From: Candidatus Poribacteria bacterium
Lineage (GTDB): Bacteria > Poribacteria > WGA-4E > WGA-3G
DNA: 35,133 bases
NCBI GenBank assembly: GCA_026702755.1
Contig: JAPPBX010000094.1
Coordinates: 1-35,133 of the forward strand
Direction: 5' to 3'
In this document: positions 8,636-17,881 of the stretch, piece by piece
Position numbering within the stretch: the first letter of the stretch is position 1
Layout of the letters: each line of letters opens with the position of its first letter
Notes under the pieces: generated by a model
What the model was told of the DNA's origin: nothing
Databases searched by the model: none
The model's input: only the letters and a program-made list of their open reading frames with translations
Made by a program: the position numbers and the translations under genes

Positions 8636-9109
8636 CTATGAAGGCGAGAAATTCACGAAGAAATTCTCAAGTTGCTGGGTGTACATTTCACCATACTGCA
8701 AAAGTTCGCGCGAGGCATCGTACAGTTCTGACGGAGCGAGTTCTTGATAAGGATTCGTGATTTTTTCATAGTGGTCTAAAGCCCTCATGAAAAAATCTAA
8801 TGTTTCTCGATCGATCGCGCTGTTTTGGTGTAAAGCACGGAAACTGTGGTGCTTTTGCTGTGGCGGTGTCTGCCCACTAAATTCGATGATAACGTTGTTT
8901 ATATCCACAGCGCGTTGAATAATCATGAGGAAGCAGCTTTTCACATAAGAATGTGTAATCCTATCCCCCTGAACGTATTCTTCTTGATTCGCCGGTAGCC
9001 CGTGCCTCAATTGATCAAAGCACTCATTTATCGATTCCAATTTCGCTCTCACTGGATTGAACCGCCGATTCACAGATCTCTTCGGACTTTTGGTATTTCT
9101 TTTTCCCAT
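8636..9109 (-). CDS. Orphan HepT/DUF86-like helical protein
   Basis: A 157-residue, all-helical, mostly soluble protein with a basic N-terminus. A GAGGA Shine-Dalgarno lies about eight bases before the ATG, so it is a real gene. The layout (long first helix, then QRAVDINNVIIEFSGQTPP, then a helix, then YEKITNPYQEL and a final helix) resembles the HepT/DUF86 toxin of HepT-MntA modules. In that family the segment normally reads like RNxxxHxY, with catalytic Arg and His; here those places appear to be Tyr114 and Asn119. No MntA-type nucleotidyltransferase gene lies beside it. It may be an inactive relative or a different helical family. Gene confidence is high, family assignment low to moderate. 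Confidence 0.6.
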   Translation of the reverse strand: MGKRNTKSPKRSVNRRFNPVRAKLESINECFDQLRHGLPANQEEYVQGDRITHSYVKSCFLMIIQRAVDINNVIIEFSGQTPPQQKHHSFRALHQNSAIDRETLDFFMRALDHYEKITNPYQELAPSELYDASRELLQYGEMYTQQLENFFVNFSPS

Positions 9110-9275
9110 TATGTTTTCCTCTTTCTCGTTAATTTTTGTTTTCTTAGGTGTTCTATTTTTTTAGACGTTGATAAATCTAAAAAGTTGTAGTTTTCTTCTT
9201 TTTACCCATCTCCAGTTTTTGTGTAATGGATCAAATGCCACTAATATTATTAAGTTAGCATCCCAGAAATTCCAA

Positions 9276-10268
9276 ATGCGAAAGAGAATATTAGTCGTTG
9301 TTATCTTTGCTTTTGTTTGTTGTCTCGTGTTTTTGTTCTATTGGCGAGCAACGAAACGTCCAGCCTTGATACAGACACCACTCGTCTATGAACCCTCCGC
9401 TGCGCTCTCACCGCAAGACACGCTCATGTTGCTTGAACACTTCAACGCAGCGATTACTAAACGCGAGACGGAACTCAAAAGCGGGGTCATTGAGTTTACC
9501 CTCACGCTTAGTAAGATAAAAACTCCATTTTCCAAAAACCCTGTTTATGAAGAGAGGTTAGAATGGCACGTCACCTATCGATTTTCCGGTCAACAACGAT
9601 TTTATCAGATTCAGGAACGCGTGAAGGTCAAACCAGGGTGGTTTCGGCGCGCGAAATGGAAGGAATCAAAGCGTTACAAATTTCAAGCGGATGACGGCGG
9701 CAAGAAAGGGTATGTTAACCGAGGAGATGGATGGCAGTGGACCTCCCATCACCCAATTACATTTAACAGTTACGGTAGTCCACTCCGCTGGAAATGGGAC
9801 GCTAATTTGACTCGAATGACGCAAAGGTTCGGACCGATCGTTGACGCACAGAATATCATCGGCGAGGAGGCACCGGGTAACTATTTTAAATTTGAGGATT
9901 GGCGCGCTGATAGGATTGAAACAACTGAACTCTGGTCCAATCCACAAAAGGATTACCGCACGACAAAAGTTGTACAGCGGACAAGATACATTAACAAGGA
10001 ATTGACGAATAAAACCTTAGTTTCTTCTGGGGAGCCGGTGACTGAGGGGTGGCTCTCTCCTCACATAAGTCAATTAAATTATACATGCCAATTGGCACAG
10101 TTTGAACCCGGTATTTGGTACCCCCAAACATCAACTGAGGTACGGGAGATGGTTGATGCCGAAAACTCACATTTTCTCATGGCGGAAAAGTTAACATTGC
10201 AGGTGCATAGTGCTGCCTTTAACATTCCAATCCCCGTAAAGGATTTGCTCTTGCAGCCTGATCGGTAA
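9276..10268 (+). CDS. Membrane-anchored exported protein of unknown function
   Basis: The open frame begins at 9168, but the ATG at 9276 (MRKRILVVVIFAFVCCLVFL) gives a classic positively charged start and a single membrane segment, so I use it. The product is 330 residues. The rest is a beta-rich domain with many aromatic residues (LEWHVTYRFSGQQRFYQIQE, then WRADRIETTELW). That style recalls LolA/RseB-like envelope proteins, but no signature confirms it. It is divergent from the orphan gene at 8636-9109 and followed by a quinone oxidoreductase gene with its own candidate promoter. No Shine-Dalgarno is evident. I do not recognise a function. Confidence 0.6.
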   Translation: MRKRILVVVIFAFVCCLVFLFYWRATKRPALIQTPLVYEPSAALSPQDTLMLLEHFNAAITKRETELKSGVIEFTLTLSKIKTPFSKNPVYEERLEWHVTYRFSGQQRFYQIQERVKVKPGWFRRAKWKESKRYKFQADDGGKKGYVNRGDGWQWTSHHPITFNSYGSPLRWKWDANLTRMTQRFGPIVDAQNIIGEEAPGNYFKFEDWRADRIETTELWSNPQKDYRTTKVVQRTRYINKELTNKTLVSSGEPVTEGWLSPHISQLNYTCQLAQFEPGIWYPQTSTEVREMVDAENSHFLMAEKLTLQVHSAAFNIPIPVKDLLLQPDR

Positions 10269-10298
10269 CTGGACCGTACCATCTTTGATTCTATGTGC

Positions 10299-10319
10299 TA
10301 AAGGTTTCGTCTGCCTTTA
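10299..10319 (+). terminator. Weak hairpin after the membrane-anchored protein gene
   Basis: TAAAGG (10299-10304) pairs with CCTTTA (10314-10319) over a 9-base loop, about 30 bases after the stop. It is short and AT-rich, so only tentative. Confidence 0.25.
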
Positions 10320-10322
10320 AAC

Positions 10323-10352
10323 TTGGTATAGCCTATCTAAATGTGTTAAAAT
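10323..10352 (+). promoter_or_regulatory. Candidate extended -10 promoter for the quinone oxidoreductase
   Basis: TTGGTA (10323-10328), an 18-base spacer, and TAAAAT (10347-10352) preceded by TGT, which makes an extended -10. Transcription would start near 10360, about 40 bases before the GTG at 10401. Confidence 0.4.
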
Positions 10353-10400
10353 TGAGAGCGTAGGATCTAACATTCAACAGTAAGAAAGCAGGGTAGAACA

Positions 10401-11381
10401 GTGAAAGCTATTGTTAGAACAGGCGATGGCGGACCAGAAGTCTTACAATTGGGCGACGCACCGTCACCAGAACCAACAGAAACCCAAGTCTTGGTGGATG
10501 TTCATGCCACCGCTTTAAATCGAGCCGATATGATTCAACGACGAGGCGGATATCCGCCGCCACCGGGTGAATCTGAGATACTGGGTTTAGAAATCGCTGG
10601 CACCGTTGCAAGGATGGGCAGTGCCGTGAAGGGGATGGCTGAAGGCAACCGCGTTTTCGGGCTCGTCGGTGGTGGCGGTTACGCCGAGCAAGCCGTCATT
10701 GATTACCGCATGGCGATGCCGATTCCTGACGACTGGACTTTTGAACAAGCCGCCGCGGTGCCTGAAGTATTCTTTACTGCCAACGAAAATATCTTTACTT
10801 TAGGCAAATTGTCGGCTGGTGAAACAATTTTGATCCATGCAGGTGGTAGTGGTGTTGGCAGTGCCGGAGTCCAAATCTCGCATCATGCTGGTGCGACTGT
10901 CTTTGTCACTGCAGGAACATCCGAGAAAATAGATAATTGCAAGGCACTCGGTGCAGCAGAGGGTATTAACTATAAAGAAAAGGACTTCGTTCCTGAAATT
11001 GGACGTTTGACAGATGAACGAGGCGTAGATGTGGTTTTAGACTTTATCGGAGCTCCCTATTTTGAGCGGAACCTCTCTATACTTAAAACAAAGGGTAGAC
11101 TCTTGCAAGTCGGGTTAATCGGTGGCACAACCACAGAAATTAACCTTAGCACAGTGATGCGCAATCGTCTCCAAATTATAGGTTCGGTTATGCGTCCACA
11201 ATCCATTGATGAAAAGATCGCTATCACACAGCGTTTTATGGAGCGGTGGTTACCTGAGTTAACGCGCGGTACGCTTCAGCCGGTTATCGACACTGTTTTC
11301 CCATTAGCACAAGCACAGCAGGCACATGAATATATGGAAGCCAATCTCAACTTTGGTAAAATTTTGTTGAAGGTGAGGTAG
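10401..11381 (+). CDS. NAD(P)H quinone oxidoreductase, PIG3 family
   Basis: A medium-chain, zinc-independent reductase that would pass electrons from NADPH to quinones or similar carbonyl acceptors in the cytoplasm. The N-terminal GroES-like part starts MKAIVRTGDGGPEVLQLGD and holds ALNRADMIQRRGGYPPPPG, the typical PIG3/QorA pattern. The Rossmann part has the nucleotide loop HAGGSGVGSAGVQ near residue 150, followed by GATVFVTAGTSEKIDNCKALGA. The end (LAQAQQAHEYMEANLNFGKI) is also characteristic. At 326 residues it is full length. The start is GTG with an AGGGT ribosome site. It appears to be a single-gene unit. High confidence in family; the physiological substrate cannot be read. Confidence 0.92.
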   Translation: MKAIVRTGDGGPEVLQLGDAPSPEPTETQVLVDVHATALNRADMIQRRGGYPPPPGESEILGLEIAGTVARMGSAVKGMAEGNRVFGLVGGGGYAEQAVIDYRMAMPIPDDWTFEQAAAVPEVFFTANENIFTLGKLSAGETILIHAGGSGVGSAGVQISHHAGATVFVTAGTSEKIDNCKALGAAEGINYKEKDFVPEIGRLTDERGVDVVLDFIGAPYFERNLSILKTKGRLLQVGLIGGTTTEINLSTVMRNRLQIIGSVMRPQSIDEKIAITQRFMERWLPELTRGTLQPVIDTVFPLAQAQQAHEYMEANLNFGKILLKVR

Positions 11382-11418
11382 AAAAAAATGAAGGAGCTGC
11401 ACCTTACAAAACACTAAT

Positions 11419-11495
11419 AGTTATCAGTTGTCGGTTAAGAGGGCGATTTGATACAACCAAGTTTCTCTTTAACTGAAAACCGAAGGCTGAAGACT
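11419..11495. repeat. TTAA-centred palindromic repeat (copy 2)
   Basis: The left arm AGTTATCAGTTGTCGG-TTAAGAG (11419-11441) and the right arm CTCTTTAACTGAAAACCG (from 11465) face each other around a spacer of about 23 bases. It fills most of the gap before the large C25 peptidase gene and leaves room only for its ribosome site. Confidence 0.7.
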
Positions 11496-11547
11496 CTTAA
11501 CAAGGCAATTAATTATTTTTAAAAGAGACAGGAGCAAACACAAACCG

Positions 11548-14500
11548 GTGCGTATCCGATTCAGGCTTGGTATTACACTAAGCATTCAAATTCTCATCTT
11601 TTTAGTATGTATAAGCAGTGCTTCCGCTGAGATTACCCAAGTTACATCAACCGATGGAATTACTCTTCAGCTCACCCTACCGGAACTGGTTACATCCGAT
11701 ATCGTTCGAGACAATGTCCGTTATCAAGAGGTGCGTTACGCTGACTGTAATTTCACCAATGAGCCGGGGAATCCCAAAGTTCCAGTCACACGCGTCATGC
11801 TGGGTATACCTGCGACAGCTACGATTGAGGCAGTTAATGTTTCTGCTGCACCTGTGGAGACACGCAGCAATGTGCGTCTCAGCCCTGTCTCAATTTTCGA
11901 CATCGATGAACGTGATTCACAGCACTCAGCATCGCAGCGTTGGGTGGAAAGTGGAAGCGTGTATCGGTCGAAAGGGAGCGCCTCTTTTCGGGCGAATTCT
12001 TCGTATCCCGGACACCCCCTTGCCCGAGTTGTCCGAGAGGGTTATATCCGCAGTCAACGCGTCATCGCTTTGACATTGTACCCTGTCCAATATATCCCAA
12101 GTGCCCGCCGTTTGCAGGTCTATTCACGCCTCACCGTGAACATCCGTTTTTCTTACGGCAAGAATAGCCGTCAGCCGTCAGCCGTCAGTCGTCAGCAAGA
12201 AAACGTTCATTTACCAGAAACCTCTTTACTGACTGCTGATAGCCGAAAGCCGATAGCCATTCCCGCCGAATCTGAAGCGTTTGAGCGTGCATTTTCACAT
12301 CAACTCCTTAATGCCGAACAAGCCGCTCGTTTCCGCGCCCCCCGACCCCTAATACCTGCAGCACCGACACTCGTTCCGAACGGCGGGAGTGAAACACGCT
12401 ATAAGATATCTGTCGAGGAGACAGGAGTCTACGCCGTAACGGCGGCATCGCTACAACGCGACTGGGGGATAGAACTCATCGGGATTGACCCTGCGAGGCT
12501 TCGACTCACGCAGGGAAACAGAGATATTCCAGTTTACATCAGTGGCGCGGCGGATGGCAGTTTTGACGCAACGGATGCTATCTTTTTCCTTGGGCATAAA
12601 CCCGGAAATCGATATAGTCGTTGGAATATCTATTGGCTCACAGTGGATAATAGTGGACGTATTCCGGCTCGGATACCGCAAGTTACCGCCAATCCCACGG
12701 ACCAGACAGCAACACAAGTGCCTACCTTCCGCTCTAAGGTGACTTTTGAGGAGGATTACCTAACGAGTAACCTTGAATTTGTCCATACTGAGACTGTTTC
12801 ACCCGGCGATAAACACGGTTGGTTTGACGCACTGGACTTCTGGTACTGGGACGGTATCAAAAATGGCGGTGATTCTGCCGAGATGCGTCTTGAGTTTCCG
12901 CTTTACGATGTCGCGAAAAGTTTCGATCCGCCACGCATTTCCGTTGACTTGCAGGGTGGGACACCGGTATCACATGAAATTTTGGTTTCTATTAACGGGG
13001 TCCGAATCCAATTCGCTAAATGGGAACAGCAGGATACGCTCACTGTTGAACGCACCTTGCGTACTTGGGATACACTCAAGGACGACAGGAACGGCGAACA
13101 GAACGTCCTATCCTTCGCTCGCGTTGATGATAATGTTGACGATGATACCACCCGATATCCGTATCATGTCTATCTCAATCGTTTTTATGTCGAGTATACC
13201 CGTCTTTTCCGTGCGGTTGCAAATGAGTTGTGGTTCATATCGCCGGAACCGGAAACTGATTCTCGAACCCGTCTCCCCGGTGCGCGTAAACTTCAGTACA
13301 AAGTTGAGGCGTTCCGTGATCCGAGCGTACATATCTTTGAGACGGATGGAATACATCTTACAGCCCGGATGCAAGGCGTTCACATAGAGTCAAATACAAC
13401 ACATACGGGTTCGTATAACGCGCTTTTTCAGGTGCTTGATACTCGAAGGACGCAATTTATTGCTGTTTCCAGCACTGCTCTGCGTCAACCGACACGCGTT
13501 GATATCGTCGCACCTACGGACTTAGCGACTGCGGTACACGGTGCTGATTATCTGATTGTGACACACTCCAATTTCTTGTCTGCCGCACAGAGATTAGCGG
13601 CGTGGCGCGCAACGCCTGGCGGTGGAGGATACCGCACAAAGGTCGTCACAACTGACGATATTTACAATACGTTTGGCGATGGGAGTGTCAGTCCGAAAGC
13701 ACTTAAAGCGTTTCTAAAGCACGCCTATCAATCTTGGGCACCGCCAGCACTGACTTATGTTGTCCTCTTTGGCGATGGCACCTTCGATTTTCGCGGTGTG
13801 GACACCGAAATCTATTCCGAGGCACCCGAACTTATTGGATATATCCCAACGCATTATATCCGAACCGACTCTTTTGGTCGTACCGCTGCTGACCACTGGT
13901 ACGCGACCGTCTCGGGACACGATGAATTCACCGATTTCTATATTGGTAGACTCAGCGTCGAAAACCTTAACCAAGCCGATGCGATTGTTGATAAGATTGT
14001 GGCTTATGAGCAGGCACCACCCAATGGAGACTGGCGGAGAAGGATTATCTCTGTCGCTGACGACGAGGTCAGCAACTCTGGCGATTTTATCTTCAAGAAA
14101 AGTCTTGATGAAATTGCGAAAGATCACACCCGCTTAGGCTATGAAACCGTTGAGGTTTTCCTTGAAGATGTTATTGATCAGGTTGAGGCACACCCAGCGG
14201 ATTATCCAGACCTCTTGCCACAACGCGTTGCAAAAGATAGGATCATTGAAGCACTTGGAGAGGGCGCCGTGCTCGCGCAATATGCTGGACATGGCGGGAG
14301 AATCGTCTGGGCACACGAAGCAATCTTTGATAACGCCTCTGTTGATCAGGTTGAAGAAACCGCCAAGATTCCTTTCATGTTAGTTCTCAGTTGTTATAAT
14401 GGCTATTTTGATAAACCCGGTGAACCCAGTATGGCAGAGAAGTTACTGCGGAAAGAGCGGGGTGGTATCATCGGTATGTTGAGCGCGACGCGTCTTACTT

Positions 14501-17500
14501 ATGGCAGAGGAAACGATGCCCTCAACCGAATCATCTTTGACATGCTTTTTAAACGCAACATCCGACAACTGGGTCCCTTGAGTTTTGATTCAAAAGTTGA
14601 ACTGCTGATGACAGAGGGTACGAGTCAGATTGATGTCATGATGGAATATACGCTTTTTGGTGATCCTGCCCTACAGATTGCTATTGCCAACGGTGAAATT
14701 CGGCCCACTATTGAGACGAAAACAGTCGCGCCGGGTGATACTCTCCGAGTCGCAGCAGGGCATATTCAAACGGCTACTTACGATGCGGCAACCCGCACAA
14801 AACGCTTTACGACAGACTCTGCTTTTAATGGGACACTCACCGTTAAAGCCCTGTTCCCCGGGAAAACAGCGATTGCCCAAGGTGTTGCGGGCCCCGTCAG
14901 ATACTACACTGGAGACGTGGTTCTGACAAAGACGCTAACTGTAAACCGAGGTGCTTATCCTGCAGTGACTTTCACTGTCCCACGGAACATTGCGAGCGGT
15001 GATGCTCACGTCGAATACTATGCGCAAAGCGACGCGACTGTCGCTGTCGGTGGTGATGGATTTACCGTCAACATCCCAAAAATTCTTAACATTCAACCTG
15101 AAGTGGTCAGTGAGGGCAAGTTTCGTATCTCTATCCAGATTTCCGATGAAAAAGAGGAACTGGCACAAGTGCTCTTGGATTGGCGTAATCCACAGAGTCG
15201 CGAATGGGAGAAGGTATCTCTCGTCCCCGCAGCCCCACCCTTGGCAAAGGATGGATGGTGGACGGTGCCTGAGCCGTTAAACGCCCCTACAGACGGTTCT
15301 GCCATCCGATATGACTTTAAGGTAACGGATATAGATGGGAATACGGTTGAAACTGGAAGACTCCAGTATTATCCTTATGTATACCCCAATCTTTTGGTTG
15401 TGGAGGCTGAGAGAGAGAGTAGGATTAGTTACGGCTATAACACCCAAACGAAACAGTGGTACCTCTCGGCGGATGTGCAGGTAGAAGGTGGTGATGGTGA
15501 TATACAAACGCCCATTGAAGTGGCATTTTTTAGTGGTAATCCGGATGTTGACAATGATACGCTTGTTGATGACGATGTTGACCTGCTTGGGACTGCCCGG
15601 ATTCAACCCAAAGACTGGATACAACGCAACCCGTTAGTGAACTCCGAAAGCGCGAAGAAACACCCCAGCAAAAACACTACAGGAAAAAGTGTTTATGAAC
15701 CGGATCCTTTGAATACACTGCCGATCGCGACTGCTACTTTAAATCTGAAGAATCAATTGCCCTCCGGCACGCACGACATATTTGTCTATATCGATGTGAC
15801 AAATACTGAAACGGATCAACCGGGCAAAGTACTCGAAAATGACGAGGAAGACAATATCGCTTACCGACGGCTTTCTGTTGACATGGGGGTGATCGGAAAA
15901 GAGGCTTCCTCAAGCCAAATTGTTAGTTTGGATCGAAACTGCCTTGTTACTGCACCTCCTGGAGCACTTCAAGGAACAACAGTATTGGCTATTCGTCCCT
16001 TGGACGAACAGGGATTTATCAATGTAGGGACTGGATTATCTATCCCCTACGCGAAAACCTCTGCCAAAAGCCCCCTTGCGGGGATGTCCAAGCGCGCACC
16101 GTTCCCTGGCGTTTCCGTTCACGGCTATGAACTCGTTGTTGACGCACAAACAGAATCTGAAATTAAACTAACCTCTCCAGTGGCGATTGACTTGAGCTTC
16201 GACCTCCGTACCCTTAGTGCTCAGCTCGCGCAAGAACTGCTGGGAGGTGTTGACTCTGAAGTGGTACCCTTGGGAGAAGGAACTGATAGATTAGGTGTTG
16301 CGGACACGATTAACACTGCTGTCGTATCCCATGCCCGTGAATTAGGCATCTATATGTTTAGTCCAACACTCGGAAATTGGACAAGACTTCCCTCTCAGCA
16401 ACTCGCTGATGCCACGGGCACGTTACAGCAACGCATGCATGTGACAAATATAAGTGAAAAGAATATTGGGCAAAGCGAACTTCGCGAGGTAGATATCCAA
16501 CCTGAAGGGACACGGACCGGCAAGTATGTGCTCTTTTTCACGGGTCCGCAAACGTATCGGCTTTTCCTTGCCCCTTCGGCGGAGGGTCCACAGGCACTTG
16601 ATCCGTTGGAAGTTATCGCACCAATGGAACAACTCGCTAACTTCAGCACAAACTTCCGAAACTTTAGGCATGGATTCACCCTGAACGTGGAACTTGATTT
16701 TGACCTACCCTTCACTTTTGGTGATGTCTTAACGTTCAATATAACCTCCCTTGTGCAACCTGCTACGGATGTCGAAGCCGACATCGGCACACCGCAGCAA
16801 GAACTCCGTTGGTACGCATCTGGATTTAGAGATAGGAACCAAGGCACGGGAACCCTCAGTTACGTTGAACTACCACCAGATACTACTATGCCTGAAGATC
16901 GATGGGTCATCTTTTTCCTTAATAGCACTGAGTTTCAGGTTGAGGGTGAAAGAACCGGTGTTTTACGTTCCCAAGCCGATGGAAATCCATTCCGAGGAAC
17001 AGTTGGAAAGTTGTTTTCATATCAACCTTACGGTTTACGTTTTCAAATCACACATGGTGATCGTCCCTTTGCTCCCGGTGACAGATTTCGATTTGAAACT
17101 CGACCCGTTGGGACCATTCGGGCAACGACAGATCGCCTGGGACCGATTACGCTGTTGCATACTGACGATACCGTTCCACCGGATATGCAGTTGACTATCG
17201 GTAACCAGCAACATTTCGTTCCCGGAGATGCCACAGATGCAGAACCCCTCATCGGAGCAACATTAACCGACCCAAGTGGACTTGATTACCTCACCCGACC
17301 GCTGTTGTTGGAAATTGGGAGTGCATTCGGGGAGTATGAACGTATTGACCCAGAAGCGTATCAGGTGACACATCACCCCGGCTCGAATCAACTCGTGTTG
17401 ACATATCCGTCTCCAGAACTTGAACCGCGGGAATATGAGGTCCGACTCACCGCGAGTGATGTCCATGGAAACACCGATACAAAACGCATCACATTTCGGG

Positions 17501-17805
17501 TTCACGATACCTTGCAGCTGCTCTCGTTTCTCAACTATCCAAATCCGTTTCCGCGTAAAACAACGCTCACCTGCGAATTGACCGCGCCTGCTGATTCGCT
17601 CGCTGTGAAAATCTATACGCTGAGCGGACGACTCATCCGCGAACTCTCGGTTCCAGCAACTCCGGGATTTCTTATGGTGGAGTGGGATGGTAGAGACGCT
17701 GATGGCGTTGAGGTTGCAAATGGCGTTTACTACGCAAAACTCCGAGTTAAGCGTGAAGGCGAAAAAGACATAACTGAAATACTCAAAATGATGAAACTCC
17801 GTTGA
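11548..17805 (+). CDS. porU: Gingipain-family (C25) peptidase, PorU-like, with FlgD-like sorting domain
   Basis: This 2085-residue exported protein begins with a signal peptide (likely cut after ASA, residue 27). A propeptide-type beta region follows, then a C25 caspase-like domain at about residues 667-1020. The predicted catalytic His915 is in YAGHGG and Cys949 is in LSCYNGYFD. Then come beta domains including a CARDB-like module (about 1280-1446). The last 90 residues (NYPNPFPRKTTL, LSGRLIREL, DGVEVANGVYYAKLR) match the FlgD-like type A sorting domain of type IX secretion cargo. PorU is the surface sortase of that system, and the next gene is its partner-type PorV barrel, which supports the PorU reading. 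A secreted gingipain-like protease is the alternative. Start GTG has GGAG 13 bases upstream. A repeat is embedded in frame at 12165-12258. Confidence 0.85.
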   Translation: MRIRFRLGITLSIQILIFLVCISSASAEITQVTSTDGITLQLTLPELVTSDIVRDNVRYQEVRYADCNFTNEPGNPKVPVTRVMLGIPATATIEAVNVSAAPVETRSNVRLSPVSIFDIDERDSQHSASQRWVESGSVYRSKGSASFRANSSYPGHPLARVVREGYIRSQRVIALTLYPVQYIPSARRLQVYSRLTVNIRFSYGKNSRQPSAVSRQQENVHLPETSLLTADSRKPIAIPAESEAFERAFSHQLLNAEQAARFRAPRPLIPAAPTLVPNGGSETRYKISVEETGVYAVTAASLQRDWGIELIGIDPARLRLTQGNRDIPVYISGAADGSFDATDAIFFLGHKPGNRYSRWNIYWLTVDNSGRIPARIPQVTANPTDQTATQVPTFRSKVTFEEDYLTSNLEFVHTETVSPGDKHGWFDALDFWYWDGIKNGGDSAEMRLEFPLYDVAKSFDPPRISVDLQGGTPVSHEILVSINGVRIQFAKWEQQDTLTVERTLRTWDTLKDDRNGEQNVLSFARVDDNVDDDTTRYPYHVYLNRFYVEYTRLFRAVANELWFISPEPETDSRTRLPGARKLQYKVEAFRDPSVHIFETDGIHLTARMQGVHIESNTTHTGSYNALFQVLDTRRTQFIAVSSTALRQPTRVDIVAPTDLATAVHGADYLIVTHSNFLSAAQRLAAWRATPGGGGYRTKVVTTDDIYNTFGDGSVSPKALKAFLKHAYQSWAPPALTYVVLFGDGTFDFRGVDTEIYSEAPELIGYIPTHYIRTDSFGRTAADHWYATVSGHDEFTDFYIGRLSVENLNQADAIVDKIVAYEQAPPNGDWRRRIISVADDEVSNSGDFIFKKSLDEIAKDHTRLGYETVEVFLEDVIDQVEAHPADYPDLLPQRVAKDRIIEALGEGAVLAQYAGHGGRIVWAHEAIFDNASVDQVEETAKIPFMLVLSCYNGYFDKPGEPSMAEKLLRKERGGIIGMLSATRLTYGRGNDALNRIIFDMLFKRNIRQLGPLSFDSKVELLMTEGTSQIDVMMEYTLFGDPALQIAIANGEIRPTIETKTVAPGDTLRVAAGHIQTATYDAATRTKRFTTDSAFNGTLTVKALFPGKTAIAQGVAGPVRYYTGDVVLTKTLTVNRGAYPAVTFTVPRNIASGDAHVEYYAQSDATVAVGGDGFTVNIPKILNIQPEVVSEGKFRISIQISDEKEELAQVLLDWRNPQSREWEKVSLVPAAPPLAKDGWWTVPEPLNAPTDGSAIRYDFKVTDIDGNTVETGRLQYYPYVYPNLLVVEAERESRISYGYNTQTKQWYLSADVQVEGGDGDIQTPIEVAFFSGNPDVDNDTLVDDDVDLLGTARIQPKDWIQRNPLVNSESAKKHPSKNTTGKSVYEPDPLNTLPIATATLNLKNQLPSGTHDIFVYIDVTNTETDQPGKVLENDEEDNIAYRRLSVDMGVIGKEASSSQIVSLDRNCLVTAPPGALQGTTVLAIRPLDEQGFINVGTGLSIPYAKTSAKSPLAGMSKRAPFPGVSVHGYELVVDAQTESEIKLTSPVAIDLSFDLRTLSAQLAQELLGGVDSEVVPLGEGTDRLGVADTINTAVVSHARELGIYMFSPTLGNWTRLPSQQLADATGTLQQRMHVTNISEKNIGQSELREVDIQPEGTRTGKYVLFFTGPQTYRLFLAPSAEGPQALDPLEVIAPMEQLANFSTNFRNFRHGFTLNVELDFDLPFTFGDVLTFNITSLVQPATDVEADIGTPQQELRWYASGFRDRNQGTGTLSYVELPPDTTMPEDRWVIFFLNSTEFQVEGERTGVLRSQADGNPFRGTVGKLFSYQPYGLRFQITHGDRPFAPGDRFRFETRPVGTIRATTDRLGPITLLHTDDTVPPDMQLTIGNQQHFVPGDATDAEPLIGATLTDPSGLDYLTRPLLLEIGSAFGEYERIDPEAYQVTHHPGSNQLVLTYPSPELEPREYEVRLTASDVHGNTDTKRITFRVHDTLQLLSFLNYPNPFPRKTTLTCELTAPADSLAVKIYTLSGRLIRELSVPATPGFLMVEWDGRDADGVEVANGVYYAKLRVKREGEKDITEILKMMKLR
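12165..12258. repeat. TTAA-family palindromic repeat read in frame inside the PorU-like gene (copy 3)
   Basis: The left arm is an almost tandem AGCCGTC series (TAGCCGTCAGCCGTCAGCC onward, 12165-12199). The right arm is TTTACTGACTGCTGATAGCC onward (12224-12258). The right arm shares ACTGACTGCTGAT with the intergenic copy at 34120-34236. Translated, it gives about 31 low-complexity residues (about 206-237: NSRQPSAVSRQQ through TADSRKPIAI) between propeptide strands, with no frameshift. Confidence 0.75.
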
Positions 17806-17816
17806 TAGTTTCAACC

Positions 17817-17870
17817 TTAACCAACAACTCGTGCTTTAGCAAAAGTATCTGTAGACGAGTTGTTGGTTAA
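17817..17870 (+). terminator. Long hairpin between the PorU-like and PorV-like genes
   Basis: TTAACCAACAACTCG (17817-17831) pairs perfectly with CGAGTTGTTGGTTAA (17856-17870), a 15-base stem with a 24-base loop. It sits 12 bases after one stop codon and 12 before the next start. There is no U-run, so it may be an RNA-processing or attenuating element, or one more palindromic repeat, as much as a terminator. Confidence 0.6.
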
Positions 17871-17881
17871 AACCAAAAACA

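Noticed and set aside
12165-12199. CRISPR-like repeats in the PorU-like gene
   Set aside because: The units are about seven bases, adjacent, without spacers, and continue an open reading frame; no cas gene is near.
12773-13387. A 204-residue alternate frame inside the PorU-like gene
   Set aside because: It overlaps fully with a well-supported long gene, has no ribosome site and no recognisable domain.
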